From the NCBI GenBank assembly GCA_050250915.1, contig JBFWNT010000003.1:1-64000 (forward strand): DNA of 64,000 nucleotides, written 5' to 3'. A program made the position numbers and the translations under genes. The notes beneath the pieces are model-generated. The model worked only from the letters and a program-made list of their open reading frames with translations, was not told where the DNA came from and ran no database searches. Of the stretch, positions 51,140 to 59,820 are shown piece by piece; position 1 is the first letter of the stretch; each line of letters starts with the position of its first letter. This stretch comes from Miltoncostaea sp050250915. Its GTDB lineage: Bacteria; Actinomycetota; Thermoleophilia; Miltoncostaeales; Miltoncostaeaceae.

Positions 51140-52914
51140 GCGCCTCCTGTCGTGGTCGCCGGGTCGGCCCCGCCGGGGCCCAGCGCATCTTCGAGGATGT
51201 GCCCGTACAAACGCATCCCCTTCTGGTTCATGTGCGCGCCGTCCACCAGCAGGCCGGGTCCGCCGGAGGCCGCGTACCAGTCGATGACCTGAACGTTGGG
51301 GAACCGCCCGGGCGCCGCGCGGATGGCACGGTTCACCGAGTCCTGCCACGGCAGCGGCACCCGCACGGTGAGCAGCACCACCCGGGGGCGGCCGGCCAGG
51401 CGCGCGAGCAGGGCGTCGAGGTCGGCGGGGTCGATGAAGTCGTTGTTGCCGAGGTGGATCACCGGGATCGCGTCGGGCGGCAGCTTCGCCAGGCGCGCCT
51501 CCAGGATCCGTGCGCCCTCCGGGAACCGCCGGCCCACGGCGGCGTCGACCACCGCGCGGCGGCCGAAAGCCGACTCGATCGTCCGCGACGCGCCGAGCAT
51601 CACGGAGTCGCCGACGAAGACCAGCTCCGGCCCCTTCGTCGCGGCGGTGCCCGTCGCCGCGGGGGGCTCGCCGGCCGACGCCACGTCGATCCCGGGGACG
51701 CTGGTGGTGCTCGCGGGCACCACCGCCACCGCCACCGCCAGGCCCACCACCGCCAGCGCCGCCGACGTCGCGGCCGCCAGGCGCACCGGACGGCCCCGGC
51801 GCGACAGCCGCTCGCGCACGCCGGCCACGCCGTGACGGCGGAACGGCACCTCCACGAACCGGTACGAGGCCATGGCCGCCGCCATCGTCAGCGCCAGCCG
51901 GAGGATCACCAGGGGCGCCCCGTGCAGGGGGACGTCCACGCCCGGCCGGGTGAGCATGATCACCGGCCAGTGCCACAGGTAGATGCTGTAGCTGCGCAGG
52001 CCGATCCACACCAGCGGCGCCCACGCCGCCGCCCGCGCCATCGGCGCCGTGGAGTCGGCCAGCACCGCCACGACCCCGGCGGTGAGCAGCGCGATCACCA
52101 GGAAGCCGCCGCGGTAGAGGTGCTCGTCCAGGTCGCCCAGGGTGCACATGGCGGCGAGCAGTCCGGCGGCGCAGGCCCAGCCCACCAGCTCCAGCGCCCG
52201 CCGCGCCGCCGGCGACCACCCCGAGCGGTCGCGCAGCGCCCACGGGATCAGCGCCAGCGCGACGCCCACCAGCAACGCCACCGCCCGGGTGTCGGTGCCG
52301 TAGTAGATGCGCGACGGGTCGGTGAACGGCTTCCACATCACCCACGCGAGCAGCGTCGAGCCGGCGGCCAGGGCCAGCACCAGGGCCAGCAGCGCCCGGC
52401 GCCGCAGCGCGATGATCCCCACCGCCATGATCGGCGGCCACACCAGGTAGAACTGCTCCTCGATCGCCAGCGACCAGAGGTGCAGGAACACCGACGGCCG
52501 GCCGAACTGGTCGAAGTACGGCACGTCGGCGTAGATGAACTGCCAGTTGACGACGTAGAAGAGCGCGGCGAGCACCTGCCCCCGCAGCCGGCTCACCTCG
52601 CCGGCGTGCAGCACCAGCATCGCCACCAGCACCACGCCGATCATCACCAGGACCGCCGGCAGCAGGCGCCGGGCGCGGCGGATCCAGAAGCGGCGGAGGT
52701 CGATCCGGCCGGTCGCGTCGTGCTCCGACAGCAGCAGCGAGGTGATCAGGAAGCCGCTGATCACCAGGAACATGTCGACGCCCAGGTAGCCGCCGGGCAG
52801 CCACGGCGCGCCCAGGTGGTAGATCAGGACAGCGCCGACCGCGAACGCCCGCAGCCCGTCGATCCCGGGCATGTACGCGAGGCGGCGGGGCGGCATCCGG
52901 CGACTGTACGTCAC
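51136..52914 (-). CDS. OafA/YrhL-type acyltransferase with C-terminal SGNH domain
   Basis: A 592-residue protein. Residues 15-380 form an acyltransferase 3 domain with about ten spans: YMPGIDGLRAFAVGAVLIYH with catalytic His, DMFLVISGFLIT, FWIRRARRLLPA and LWSLAIEEQFYLVWP. A span near 390-410 leads to an outer SGNH domain with VFVGDSVMLGAS, HLGNND and VDGAHMNQKG. Such proteins O-acetylate cell-surface sugars. The GTG start may be replaced by ATG 52896. It is the first gene of a three-gene coupled operon. Confidence 0.9.
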   Translation of the reverse strand: MTYSRRMPPRRLAYMPGIDGLRAFAVGAVLIYHLGAPWLPGGYLGVDMFLVISGFLITSLLLSEHDATGRIDLRRFWIRRARRLLPAVLVMIGVVLVAMLVLHAGEVSRLRGQVLAALFYVVNWQFIYADVPYFDQFGRPSVFLHLWSLAIEEQFYLVWPPIMAVGIIALRRRALLALVLALAAGSTLLAWVMWKPFTDPSRIYYGTDTRAVALLVGVALALIPWALRDRSGWSPAARRALELVGWACAAGLLAAMCTLGDLDEHLYRGGFLVIALLTAGVVAVLADSTAPMARAAAWAPLVWIGLRSYSIYLWHWPVIMLTRPGVDVPLHGAPLVILRLALTMAAAMASYRFVEVPFRRHGVAGVRERLSRRGRPVRLAAATSAALAVVGLAVAVAVVPASTTSVPGIDVASAGEPPAATGTAATKGPELVFVGDSVMLGASRTIESAFGRRAVVDAAVGRRFPEGARILEARLAKLPPDAIPVIHLGNNDFIDPADLDALLARLAGRPRVVLLTVRVPLPWQDSVNRAIRAAPGRFPNVQVIDWYAASGGPGLLVDGAHMNQKGMRLYGHILEDALGPGGADPATTTGGA

Positions 52915-52931
52915 CCCCCGGCGCCCGGCGA

Positions 52932-53726
52932 TCAGGGAGGGGTGTCGGCCAGCGGGGGGCGCTCGTCGCGCACGCGCGCGGTGATCGAGGCCAGCCGCGA
53001 CTGCATCTCCTCGAGGTCGCGACCCAGCGCGGCGAGCTCCTCGTGCACCGGGCCCGTCTCGCCCGCCGGCCCGTCCGCGGCGTCCTCCTCATCGCCCGGG
53101 CGGTCCAGGCGGAAGAGGTTCGCCAGGGAGCCCGCGAGGACGCCGAGCACCGCGATGCCCGTGAACATGATCGCGACCCCGGCGAACCGGCCGGCGGTGG
53201 TCTCCGGGACGATGTCGCCGTACCCGACGGTGGTGAGCGTGACCACCCCCCACCAGAACGCGTCGCCGACGGTGGCGAACTCCTGGTTGGCGGGGTTCTC
53301 GGCCTGGTAGGCCGCGAGCGAGGCCAGCGTGACCACGACGGCGGCGACCACCGTGACCTTGCCCAGACGCTGTGCGAAACGCCGGAGGCCCTTCGTCGCG
53401 ATGATCACCCGCACCACGCGCCCGAGGCGGGCGAGCATGAGCAGGGCGACGCCGTTCGTCACGCCCGGGAGCAGGTAGAAGGGGAAGGTCAGGATCACGA
53501 TCGCGAGGTCGATCCTGCCGTTGCGCCGGTGCAGGTAGAGCGGGTCGATCCGGCGCTGCACGACCAGATCGACGATGAAGATCACCCACGAGCCGACCCC
53601 GACGGTCACGGTCGCCACCGGGGTGTCCGGCGACGTCACGAAGAACGGCAGGAACGCCGCCACGATGATCGGCAGGTTCCACTTCGCCTGCCAGCGCGCG
53701 CGGGCGGCGCGCTGGGCCTCGGTCAC
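52932..53726 (-). CDS. Two-pore-domain-style K+ channel (ion_trans type)
   Basis: A 264-residue channel with about five to six membrane segments. The selectivity filter TVGYGD is at about 187-192, preceded by AFWWGVVTLT and followed by a long hydrophobic helix. The voltage-sensor-like segment (RLGRVVRVIIATKGLRRFAQ) contains regularly spaced Arg. The C-terminus is an acidic coiled-coil-like tail of about 55 residues. GTG 53726 is supported by GAGGG with a 7-base spacer; ATG 53756 lacks one. It lies 17 bases upstream of the acyltransferase start. Confidence 0.85.
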   Translation of the reverse strand: MTEAQRAARARWQAKWNLPIIVAAFLPFFVTSPDTPVATVTVGVGSWVIFIVDLVVQRRIDPLYLHRRNGRIDLAIVILTFPFYLLPGVTNGVALLMLARLGRVVRVIIATKGLRRFAQRLGKVTVVAAVVVTLASLAAYQAENPANQEFATVGDAFWWGVVTLTTVGYGDIVPETTAGRFAGVAIMFTGIAVLGVLAGSLANLFRLDRPGDEEDAADGPAGETGPVHEELAALGRDLEEMQSRLASITARVRDERPPLADTPP

Positions 53727-53824
53727 GGGAGTGCCCTCGCGGTCGCGCCTGGACATGCAACGCAAGTTCGTCCCGGCCCGGGTCTTCCCTCCGCCGCGCA
53801 GGCCCGGGTGGTAGACAACAGCTC

Positions 53825-54700
53825 ATGACCGCGGTGGTGATCGGGACGGGGGCGATGGGGCCGGAGATCGCGGTGGCGCTGGCCGCCGCCGGGCACCGGG
53901 TGACCATCGCGGGGCGCGCGCCCGACCGGGCGGCCGACGCCGCCGCGCGGGCCGCCGGCCTGGGCGGCGACCCCGCGGCGATCACCGCGGCCGGCATCGA
54001 CGCGGACGCGCTCGCCGGGGCGGACCTGGTGGTGGAGACGATCGCCGAGGACCTCGAGGCCAAGCGCGACCTGCTGCGGCGGGTGGAGCCCTGGCTGCGC
54101 CCCGACGCGATCGTGGCCTCCAACACGTCGAGCCTGCGGATCGCCGACCTGGCGGATGCCGTGGCGCGCCCCGGGCGGCTCGCGGGCCTCCACTTCCTGA
54201 AGCCGGCGCACCTGACGTCGGTGGTCGAGGTGGTCGCGGGGCCGGCGACGGACGACGCGACGGTGGCGGCGCTGCGGGATGTGGCGGGCCGGATGGGGAA
54301 GGCGCCGCTGGTGTCGGCGGACGTCCCCGGGTTCATCTGGAATCGGATCCAGTTCGCCGTGCTGCGCGAGTGCCTGCACATGCTGGAGACCGGGGTGGCC
54401 GACGCCGCCTCCATCGACGCCGCGATGTCCGACGGGCTGGCGCCGCGCTGGATGGCCGCCGGCCCCCTGGCGACCGCGGACCTGGGCGGCCTGCGGACGT
54501 TCGCGACGATCTCGCGCGGGCTGTTCCCGCACCTCGCCGACGGCCACGACGCCCCGGCCGTGCTGGAGGACGCCGCCGCCTCCGGCACCCCGCTGGCCCC
54601 GTGGACCGCCGGTGCCGGCGACGCGGTGGCGCAGCTGCGCGCCGACGCCCTGGCGGCGGGGCGGGAGTTCGCCGCACGCCGCCGCGCCCTGGGCGCGTGA
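53825..54700 (+). CDS. 3-hydroxyacyl-CoA dehydrogenase-like protein
   Basis: A 291-residue NAD-dependent dehydrogenase. The Rossmann opening is VVIGTGAMGPEIAVALAAAG, and DLVVETIAEDLEAKRDLLRR, IVASNTSSLRIADLA and FLKPAHLTSVVEVV are the standard 3HCDH blocks; the FLKPAH segment replaces the usual FFNPxH. The C-terminal domain has GFIWNRIQFAVLRE. A beta-hydroxyacid dehydrogenase of another substrate is possible. It overlaps the isomerase-like gene by GTGA, so both may serve one catabolic path. Confidence 0.85.
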   Translation: MTAVVIGTGAMGPEIAVALAAAGHRVTIAGRAPDRAADAAARAAGLGGDPAAITAAGIDADALAGADLVVETIAEDLEAKRDLLRRVEPWLRPDAIVASNTSSLRIADLADAVARPGRLAGLHFLKPAHLTSVVEVVAGPATDDATVAALRDVAGRMGKAPLVSADVPGFIWNRIQFAVLRECLHMLETGVADAASIDAAMSDGLAPRWMAAGPLATADLGGLRTFATISRGLFPHLADGHDAPAVLEDAAASGTPLAPWTAGAGDAVAQLRADALAAGREFAARRRALGA

Positions 54701-55461
54701 TCGTCCTCTCCGCCCACCTGGGCACCCTCTTCCAGGAGCGCGACCCGCTCGACCGCCCGGCCGCCGCACGCGACGCCGGGTTCGCCGTGGTGGAGGCGTG
54801 GTGGCCGCCGTCCCCCGAGCCGGACCGCTGGCCGGAGGCGGTGCGGGCCGCGGGCCTGCGCGCGGTGATGGTGAACGCCGACGGCGGCGACCTGGCGGCG
54901 GGCGAGCGGGGCTTCTGCAACCTGCCGGAGCGCACCGCGGACGTGGTGGCGTCGGCCGTCGCCGCTGCCGGGGTGGCCGCCGCGGCGGGGGGCGACCGCG
55001 TGAACCTGCTGGTCGGCCGCTTCACCGCGGACCGGGCCGAGGACGACCAGCTGGCCACGGCGGCGGTGGCCGTGCGGGGGGCGGCCGACGCGGTCGCCGC
55101 GCACGGCGTGACGATCGTCGTGGAGCACCTGAACCCGGTGGAGGTCGACCGGCCGCTGCTGCCGACGCCGGCCGCGGCGGCGGCGTTCGTGGAGCGCGTG
55201 GCCCACCCGGGCGTGCGGGTCCTGTTCGACGCGTACCACGCGGCGATGGCGGGCCTCGACCCGCTGGAGGAGGCGGCACGCGTGGCGCACCTCATCGGCC
55301 ACGTGCAGTTCGCCGACCACCCGGGCCGCGGCGCGCCGGGGACGGGGACCCTCGACCTGTGGGCGCTGATCGACCGCCTCGGCGCGCTCGGCTACGACGG
55401 GGCGGTGGGCCTCGAGTTCCTCCCCGGCGGCGCCACGCCGCCGATACCGGCCCGCGCCTGA
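54697..55461 (+). CDS. Sugar-phosphate isomerase/epimerase-like TIM-barrel (hydroxypyruvate isomerase-like)
   Basis: A 254-residue TIM-barrel of the xylose-isomerase-like family. It has FAVVEAWWPP, IVVEHLNPVEVDRP with a metal-ligand Glu, VLFDAYHAAMAG with Asp and His, HVQFADHPGRGAPGTG and VGLEFLPGG, which together form the metal site of hydroxypyruvate isomerase and related enzymes. The GRGxPGTG string is typical of the Hyi branch. GTG overlaps the dehydrogenase stop. The pair suggests use of a hydroxyacid or sugar acid. Confidence 0.82.
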   Translation: MIVLSAHLGTLFQERDPLDRPAAARDAGFAVVEAWWPPSPEPDRWPEAVRAAGLRAVMVNADGGDLAAGERGFCNLPERTADVVASAVAAAGVAAAAGGDRVNLLVGRFTADRAEDDQLATAAVAVRGAADAVAAHGVTIVVEHLNPVEVDRPLLPTPAAAAAFVERVAHPGVRVLFDAYHAAMAGLDPLEEAARVAHLIGHVQFADHPGRGAPGTGTLDLWALIDRLGALGYDGAVGLEFLPGGATPPIPARA

Positions 55462-55574
55462 CGCGAAAAGCGTAATACGGAGGTGCGCCCGGCCCCTCAT
55501 GCCGGGGCGCCCGCGGCCGATGGGAGAGCGGATCGCCGGAGGGGCCGGCGGCCGCCCCGAGGAGGAACCCCGCC

Positions 55575-56510
55575 GTGATGCACCGCCTGGTCACCCGCAG
55601 CGACTTCGACGGCCTGGTGTGCGCCGTCCTCCTGCGTCATCTCGACCTGATCGACGACATCGCCTTCGTCCACCCGAAGGACGTGCAGGACGGGGTCGTC
55701 GACATCACCGGGCGCGACATCCTGACCAACCTGCCGTACGCGGCGGGCGCCGCGATGGTGTTCGACCACCACCACTCGGAGGGCATCCGGGTGGGCGCCG
55801 GAGCCGCGAACCACATCATCGACCCGGACGCGCAGTCGGCCGCCCGCGTCGTCTACGACCACTTCGGCGGGGCGGAGCGGTTCCCTCAGGTGTCGGAGGA
55901 GCTCCTGATCGCGGTCGACCAGGCCGACTCGGCGGCCTACGCCGCCAACGACATCCTCGACCCGCAGGGCTGGACGCTCCTCAACTTCATCATGGACAGC
56001 CGCACCGGCCTCGGGCGCTTCCGCGACTTCCGGATCTCCAACTACGAGCTGATGATGGACCTGATCGAGGCCTGCATCCGGCACGAGTCGGTGGAGGAGA
56101 TCCTGGCGCTGCCGGACGTGGCGGAGCGCGTGGTGCTGTACCGCGAGCAGCGCGACCTGTTCGTGGCCCAGTTGCGGCGCGTGTCGACCCTCCACGGCGA
56201 CGTGGTGGTGGTGGACCTGCGCGGCGAGGACGTGATCCACGCCGGCAACCGCTTCATGGTCTACGCGCTGTACCCGGAGGCCCGCGTCTCGGTGCACGTG
56301 ATCCCGGGCAAGGAGGGCCGCAACACGGTCCTCGCCGTCGGCCGCTCCATCATCGACCGCACCTCGTCCGCCGACATCGGCGCCGAGATGCTCCGCCACG
56401 GCGGCGGCGGCCACCGCGCGGCCGGCACCTGCCAGGTGCCGCACGAGCGCGCGGAGGCCGTGCTCGCCGAGGTGATCGAGGCGGTCGGCTCCTCCCCGGT
56501 CGCCGTCTGA
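55575..56510 (+). CDS. DHH-family phosphoesterase
   Basis: A 311-residue protein of the DHH/DHHA1 superfamily: TRSDFDGLVCAVLLRH near the start, FDHHHSEG as the DHH motif, and the C-terminal RHGGGGHRAAGTCQV that binds the substrate phosphate. Members cleave oligoribonucleotides, cyclic dinucleotide products or pyrophosphate. The domain order fits NrnA-like or exopolyphosphatase-related groups; I cannot choose. AGGAGGAACC lies before the GTG-ATG start. It ends at a perfect hairpin at 56519. Confidence 0.85.
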   Translation: MMHRLVTRSDFDGLVCAVLLRHLDLIDDIAFVHPKDVQDGVVDITGRDILTNLPYAAGAAMVFDHHHSEGIRVGAGAANHIIDPDAQSAARVVYDHFGGAERFPQVSEELLIAVDQADSAAYAANDILDPQGWTLLNFIMDSRTGLGRFRDFRISNYELMMDLIEACIRHESVEEILALPDVAERVVLYREQRDLFVAQLRRVSTLHGDVVVVDLRGEDVIHAGNRFMVYALYPEARVSVHVIPGKEGRNTVLAVGRSIIDRTSSADIGAEMLRHGGGGHRAAGTCQVPHERAEAVLAEVIEAVGSSPVAV

Positions 56511-56518
56511 GCCCGCGT

Positions 56519-56542
56519 GGCGGGCGCCTCGTGGCGCCCGCC
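56519..56542 (+). terminator. Perfect hairpin after the DHH gene
   Basis: GGCGGGCGCC at 56519-56528 pairs completely with GGCGCCCGCC at 56533-56542 around a TCGT tetraloop, 8 bases after the DHH stop. No T-run follows. It is a good GC-type terminator candidate. Confidence 0.55.
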
Positions 56543-56802
56543 GGCACGACCGGGCTGTCGCCCCCTCCATCAGAGGACGAGACCAGGAACCGGCCTGAAC
56601 CCCTTCAATGAGGGGGTTCATTCGGCGAGCCGATTGGGGGTCTTCGGGCATTCGTGTGGGGCCGGCGAGTCTCAATCGAGATCACGCAACCTCGATTGGA
56701 ACTCCGCCCCTCGCAGCTCACGCCTCTGGTCCCGCTCCGCCTCGCCCCACCCCTTCAATGAATGGACCTGGACCGCGGGTCCGCGTCCGACATGACGCTC
56801 CC

Positions 56803-56840
56803 GCGGCGCAATCGAGACCCGGTGGTCTCGATTGCGCCGC
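56803..56840. repeat. Perfect 17-base-pair inverted repeat with CGGT loop
   Basis: GCGGCGCAATCGAGACC at 56803-56819 is the exact inverted complement of 56824-56840 with a 4-base loop. The CAATCGAG core also occurs as a shorter pair at 56673-56680 and 56691-56698. It lies 209 bases past the moeA stop on the other strand. It could be a bidirectional terminator, a structured RNA or part of a repeat element. Confidence 0.7.
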
Positions 56841-57048
56841 CTCAGGCGTCGGCGCGGCAGCGGCAATCGCCGTAGCGCGCCGGTCGGGTGGGTCAGCCCC
56901 GTCGGGTCGCCGTCGGCGGGCACCGGACCGTCAGGCGTCCACACAAACCCATGAAGCGCCCCAATTGAGACGCGCGGGTGTCAATCGCACCTCGCCAGCT
57001 GAGGCAGGGAGGGCGGTCCGCGAACAGCCCACCCCAGGAGCGGGACGC

Positions 57049-58236
57049 TCAGCCCAGGCGGGACGTCCTGAGCAGGGTGCCCGGCGCCGTCTCGGCGTTT
57101 TCGGCGGGGATCACCGCCAGGTGGGAGGCGGAGGCGAGCGACGTGATCGCGTGCGAGCCCTGGCGGGGCAGCGGGTGCAGGGCGCCGTCCATCTCACGGC
57201 AGCGGATGAGCTCGGTGCGGGGCGTGTCCTTGGCGTAGGCCGACCCGAGCGGCATGCGCACGTCCCAGTCGTCGGGCAGCCCCAGCAGCTCCCGCGCGAA
57301 GGCGTGGAAGCAGACGGCCGACGACACCGGGTTGCCCGGCAGCCCCAGCACGCGCTGCTCGCCCCGCTCGCCCAGCCACAGCGGGTGGCCCGGGCGGATC
57401 GCCACCCCGAAGAACACCTGGGCCACGCCGCAGGCCTCGAGCGCCGGGCGCAGGTGGTCGTGGCGGCCCACCGAGACGCCGCCGATGGTCACCAGCACGT
57501 CCGGGCGGTCGTCGTCGAGGACCTCGGCGAGCGCCGCCTCGGTTGCCACGCGGTCGTCGGGCACCAGCACCAGGCGCAGCACCTCGGCCCCGGCCGCGCG
57601 CGCCTGGGCGGCGATGCCGTGGCGGTTGGAGTCGAACACCTGCCCCGGGCCGGGGCGCCCCCCGGGCTGCACCAGCTCGTCGCCGCTGCCCACCACCACC
57701 ACCCGCGGCCGCCGCAGGCACGACACCACCGCGTGGCCGCCGGCGGCGACGACCCCCACCTCGTGGGGCGCCACCCGGTGGCCGGCGGGCAGCAGCACCT
57801 GCCCCTCGCGGATGTCCTCGCCGCGCCGGCGCAGCGACATGCCCGCCGACGGCGGCACGGTGGCCGCGACGGCGTCTCCGCGGTCGTCGGCGTCCTCCTT
57901 GCGCAGGATCGCGTCGGCCCCCTCCGGCACCTCCGCCCCCGTCGAGATGCGCACCGCCTCGCCCGGTCCGACGACGCCGCCGAACGGGAACCCTGCCCGG
58001 CTCTCCCCCACCAGCCGCACGGCCTCCCCGGCCGCGACGTCGCCGGCCCTCACGGCGAAGCCGTCCATCGCCGAGTTGGTGAACGCGGGGTGGTCGGTGC
58101 GGGCCCGGACGTGCTCCGACAGCACCCGCCCCGCCAGCGCGTCGAGCGCGACCGGCTCGTTCGGCGGGTCGACCGCCCGCGCGCGCATCGCCGCGCGCGC
58201 CTCGTCGAAGCTCAGGCCGTGGTCGTGGTGCGCCAC
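57049..58236 (-). CDS. moeA: Molybdopterin molybdotransferase
   Basis: A 395-residue MoeA. The four domains carry their signatures: FTNSAMDGFAVRAGD near 65-79, AVRISTGAEVPEGADAI, VGSGDELVQPGG with FDSNRHGIAAQ, TIGGVSVGRHDHL, and GLPGNPVSSAVCFHAFAREL. The enzyme inserts molybdate into molybdopterin. No other molybdenum cofactor gene is in the window. GTG 58236 begins the family N-terminus (GLSFDEARAAM). It is 8 bases downstream of the GH3 stop and may be co-transcribed with it. Confidence 0.92.
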   Translation of the reverse strand: MAHHDHGLSFDEARAAMRARAVDPPNEPVALDALAGRVLSEHVRARTDHPAFTNSAMDGFAVRAGDVAAGEAVRLVGESRAGFPFGGVVGPGEAVRISTGAEVPEGADAILRKEDADDRGDAVAATVPPSAGMSLRRRGEDIREGQVLLPAGHRVAPHEVGVVAAGGHAVVSCLRRPRVVVVGSGDELVQPGGRPGPGQVFDSNRHGIAAQARAAGAEVLRLVLVPDDRVATEAALAEVLDDDRPDVLVTIGGVSVGRHDHLRPALEACGVAQVFFGVAIRPGHPLWLGERGEQRVLGLPGNPVSSAVCFHAFARELLGLPDDWDVRMPLGSAYAKDTPRTELIRCREMDGALHPLPRQGSHAITSLASASHLAVIPAENAETAPGTLLRTSRLG

Positions 58237-58244
58237 CGCCGGGA

Positions 58245-59318
58245 CTATAGGTCGGCGCGGAGCGCCAGGATCCGGTCGACCGCGGCCTCGGCCTCGGCGC
58301 GCGGGAGCGCGCCGGTGCGCACGGCCCGCGCCAGCGCCGCCGCCGACGCGGTCCCGGCCTCGTAGCCGGTGTGCAGCAGCATGTCGCTGCCCGCGCCGGC
58401 CGCCCGCACGGCCACCGCGCCGGCGCCGCCGCTGGGGGCCAGGGCGGGGGTGTCGAGCGCGTCGGTCACGGTGACGCCGCGGAAGCCGAGCTCGCCGCGC
58501 AGCAGGTCGGTGGCGACCCGCCGCGACAGGGCCGCCGGGCGGGCCGGATCGATCGCCGGGTAGGTGGCGGTGCCGAGCATCACCAGGGGCACGTCGTGGG
58601 CCACGAGCGCGCGGAACGGCGGCAGGTCCACCCGCCGCAACTCGGCGGCGCCCACGTCCAGCCGGGCGGGGGCCTCGTCGGTGGAGCGGGTGGCCGCGCC
58701 GAGGCCCGGGAAGTGCTTCGCCGCCGGGATCACCCCCGCCTCGCGCAGGCCCGCCGAGAACGCGACCGCCGAGCCGGCCACCCGCGCGGGCGAGCGCCCG
58801 AACGTGCGGCCCGTGGCCTCCAGGAACGCGCCGGGGCGGGCGACGTCGGCCACGGGCGCCAGGTCGACGTTGATGCCGGCGCCGGCCAGCAGCCGCCCGG
58901 TGGCGACGCCCTCGGCGCGCGCCGCGCGCGGGCCCGCGCGGCCCATCTCGGCCGCGCTCCGCGACGGGGGCCCGTCGAGGCGCCGCACCAGCCCGCCCTC
59001 CTGGTCGATCATCACCAGCAGCGGCACGTCGACCGCCGCGGGCCGCGGGATGGCCTGCAGCCGCCGGGTGAGCGCCCGGGCCGCCGCCGGCGACGGCACG
59101 TTGGGGGCCAGCAGGATCACCCCGCCCGCCTCGCCGCGCCGGATGCGCCGCACCAGGTCGGGCGGCGGCGCCGTGCCGGGGAAGCCGTAGACCATCCGCT
59201 GCCCGGCGAGCTGCGCGGGCGTCAGCGACGCCGCGGTCGAGGGCGCCGGGGCGGGCGGCGCGCCGGCCGCGCCGGCGACCACCAGCGCGACGAGCCCGCC
59301 GAGCAGCGCGGAGGTCAG
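58245..59318 (-). CDS. Secreted GH3 beta-N-acetylhexosaminidase-like protein (CTG start)
   Basis: A 357-residue glycoside hydrolase family 3 protein. A signal sequence (TSALLGGLVALVVAGAAGA) is followed by the barrel: GVILLAPNVPS, LLVMIDQEGGLVRRL, INVDLAPVADV, IPAAKHFPGLGAATRSTDEA and the nucleophile region GVTVTDALDTPAL. NagZ-type enzymes cut GlcNAc-MurNAc muropeptides. No ATG or GTG gives an intact signal peptide; a CTG at 59318 overlaps the msrB stop as CTGA, in the same way as ATGA overlaps elsewhere, and is proposed as the start. Confidence 0.82.
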   Translation of the reverse strand: MTSALLGGLVALVVAGAAGAPPAPAPSTAASLTPAQLAGQRMVYGFPGTAPPPDLVRRIRRGEAGGVILLAPNVPSPAAARALTRRLQAIPRPAAVDVPLLVMIDQEGGLVRRLDGPPSRSAAEMGRAGPRAARAEGVATGRLLAGAGINVDLAPVADVARPGAFLEATGRTFGRSPARVAGSAVAFSAGLREAGVIPAAKHFPGLGAATRSTDEAPARLDVGAAELRRVDLPPFRALVAHDVPLVMLGTATYPAIDPARPAALSRRVATDLLRGELGFRGVTVTDALDTPALAPSGGAGAVAVRAAGAGSDMLLHTGYEAGTASAAALARAVRTGALPRAEAEAAVDRILALRADL

Positions 59319-59716
59319 CCCTGCTCCCGGTCCTCGAAGTCGAGGGACGCCGAGTTGATGCAGAAGCGCATGCCCGTCGGCGCCGGGCCGTCGGGGAACA
59401 CGTGCCCCAGGTGGGCGCCGCAGCTGCTGCAGACCACCTCGGTGCGGACCATGCCGTGGCTGTCGTCCGTGCGGCCCTCCACCCCCGCCTCGGTGGCGGG
59501 GCTGGTGAAACTGGGCCAGCCGGTGCCCGACTCGAACTTGGTCTCCGAGTCGAAGAGCGGCTCCCCGCAGCAGACGCAGGTGTAGACGCCGTCGGCGTGG
59601 TGGTCCCAGTACCGGCCGGTGAACGCGCGCTCGGTCGCACCCTGGCGGGTCACCGCGTACTGCTCGGGCGTGAGACGCTCGCGGTACTCGGCGTCGCGCG
59701 TGTCGTCGTCGGCCAT
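59315..59716 (-). CDS. msrB: Peptide methionine-R-sulfoxide reductase
   Basis: A 133-residue MsrB. Two CxxC pairs (CVCCG and CSSCG) bind zinc, and RFCINSASLDF carries the catalytic Cys. SGTGWPSFTSP and VRTEVVCSSCGAHLGHVF are standard. It reduces R-methionine sulfoxide in proteins. ATG 59716 is preferred because GAGGAGGG is at a proper distance; ATG 59722 would touch the ribosome site. It overlaps the GH3 start and is divergent from the NlpC/P60 gene. Confidence 0.95.
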   Translation of the reverse strand: MADDDTRDAEYRERLTPEQYAVTRQGATERAFTGRYWDHHADGVYTCVCCGEPLFDSETKFESGTGWPSFTSPATEAGVEGRTDDSHGMVRTEVVCSSCGAHLGHVFPDGPAPTGMRFCINSASLDFEDREQG

Positions 59717-59820
59717 CTCCATCCCTCCTCGTGAAACGCTCAGTGCAGAGAGTGGCACAGGACGGTCCCGTGGCGACCGGGATGCTGAAGACCTGTGCCC
59801 CGCCCGCCGACAGGGACAGG

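Larger units (their letters stand above)
56511..57048. other. 538-base intergenic region with repeats and hairpins
   Basis: No convincing gene lies between the convergent DHH and moeA genes. The stretch is visibly less GC-rich than its surroundings. It holds the DHH terminator; TGAACCCC/GGGGTTCA arms at 56596-56603 and 56613-56620; a 12-base direct repeat CCCCTTCAATGA at 56600 and 56750, exactly 150 bases apart; scattered CAATCGAG or CAATTGAG elements (56673, 56809, 56962) with inverted copies (56691, 56825); and one perfect 17-base-pair stem. A small RNA or degenerate mobile repeat is possible. Confidence 0.6.

Noticed and set aside
56596..56998. CRISPR-like array
   Set aside because: Only two copies of a 12-base repeat and scattered short inverted elements; no regular spacers and no cas genes.
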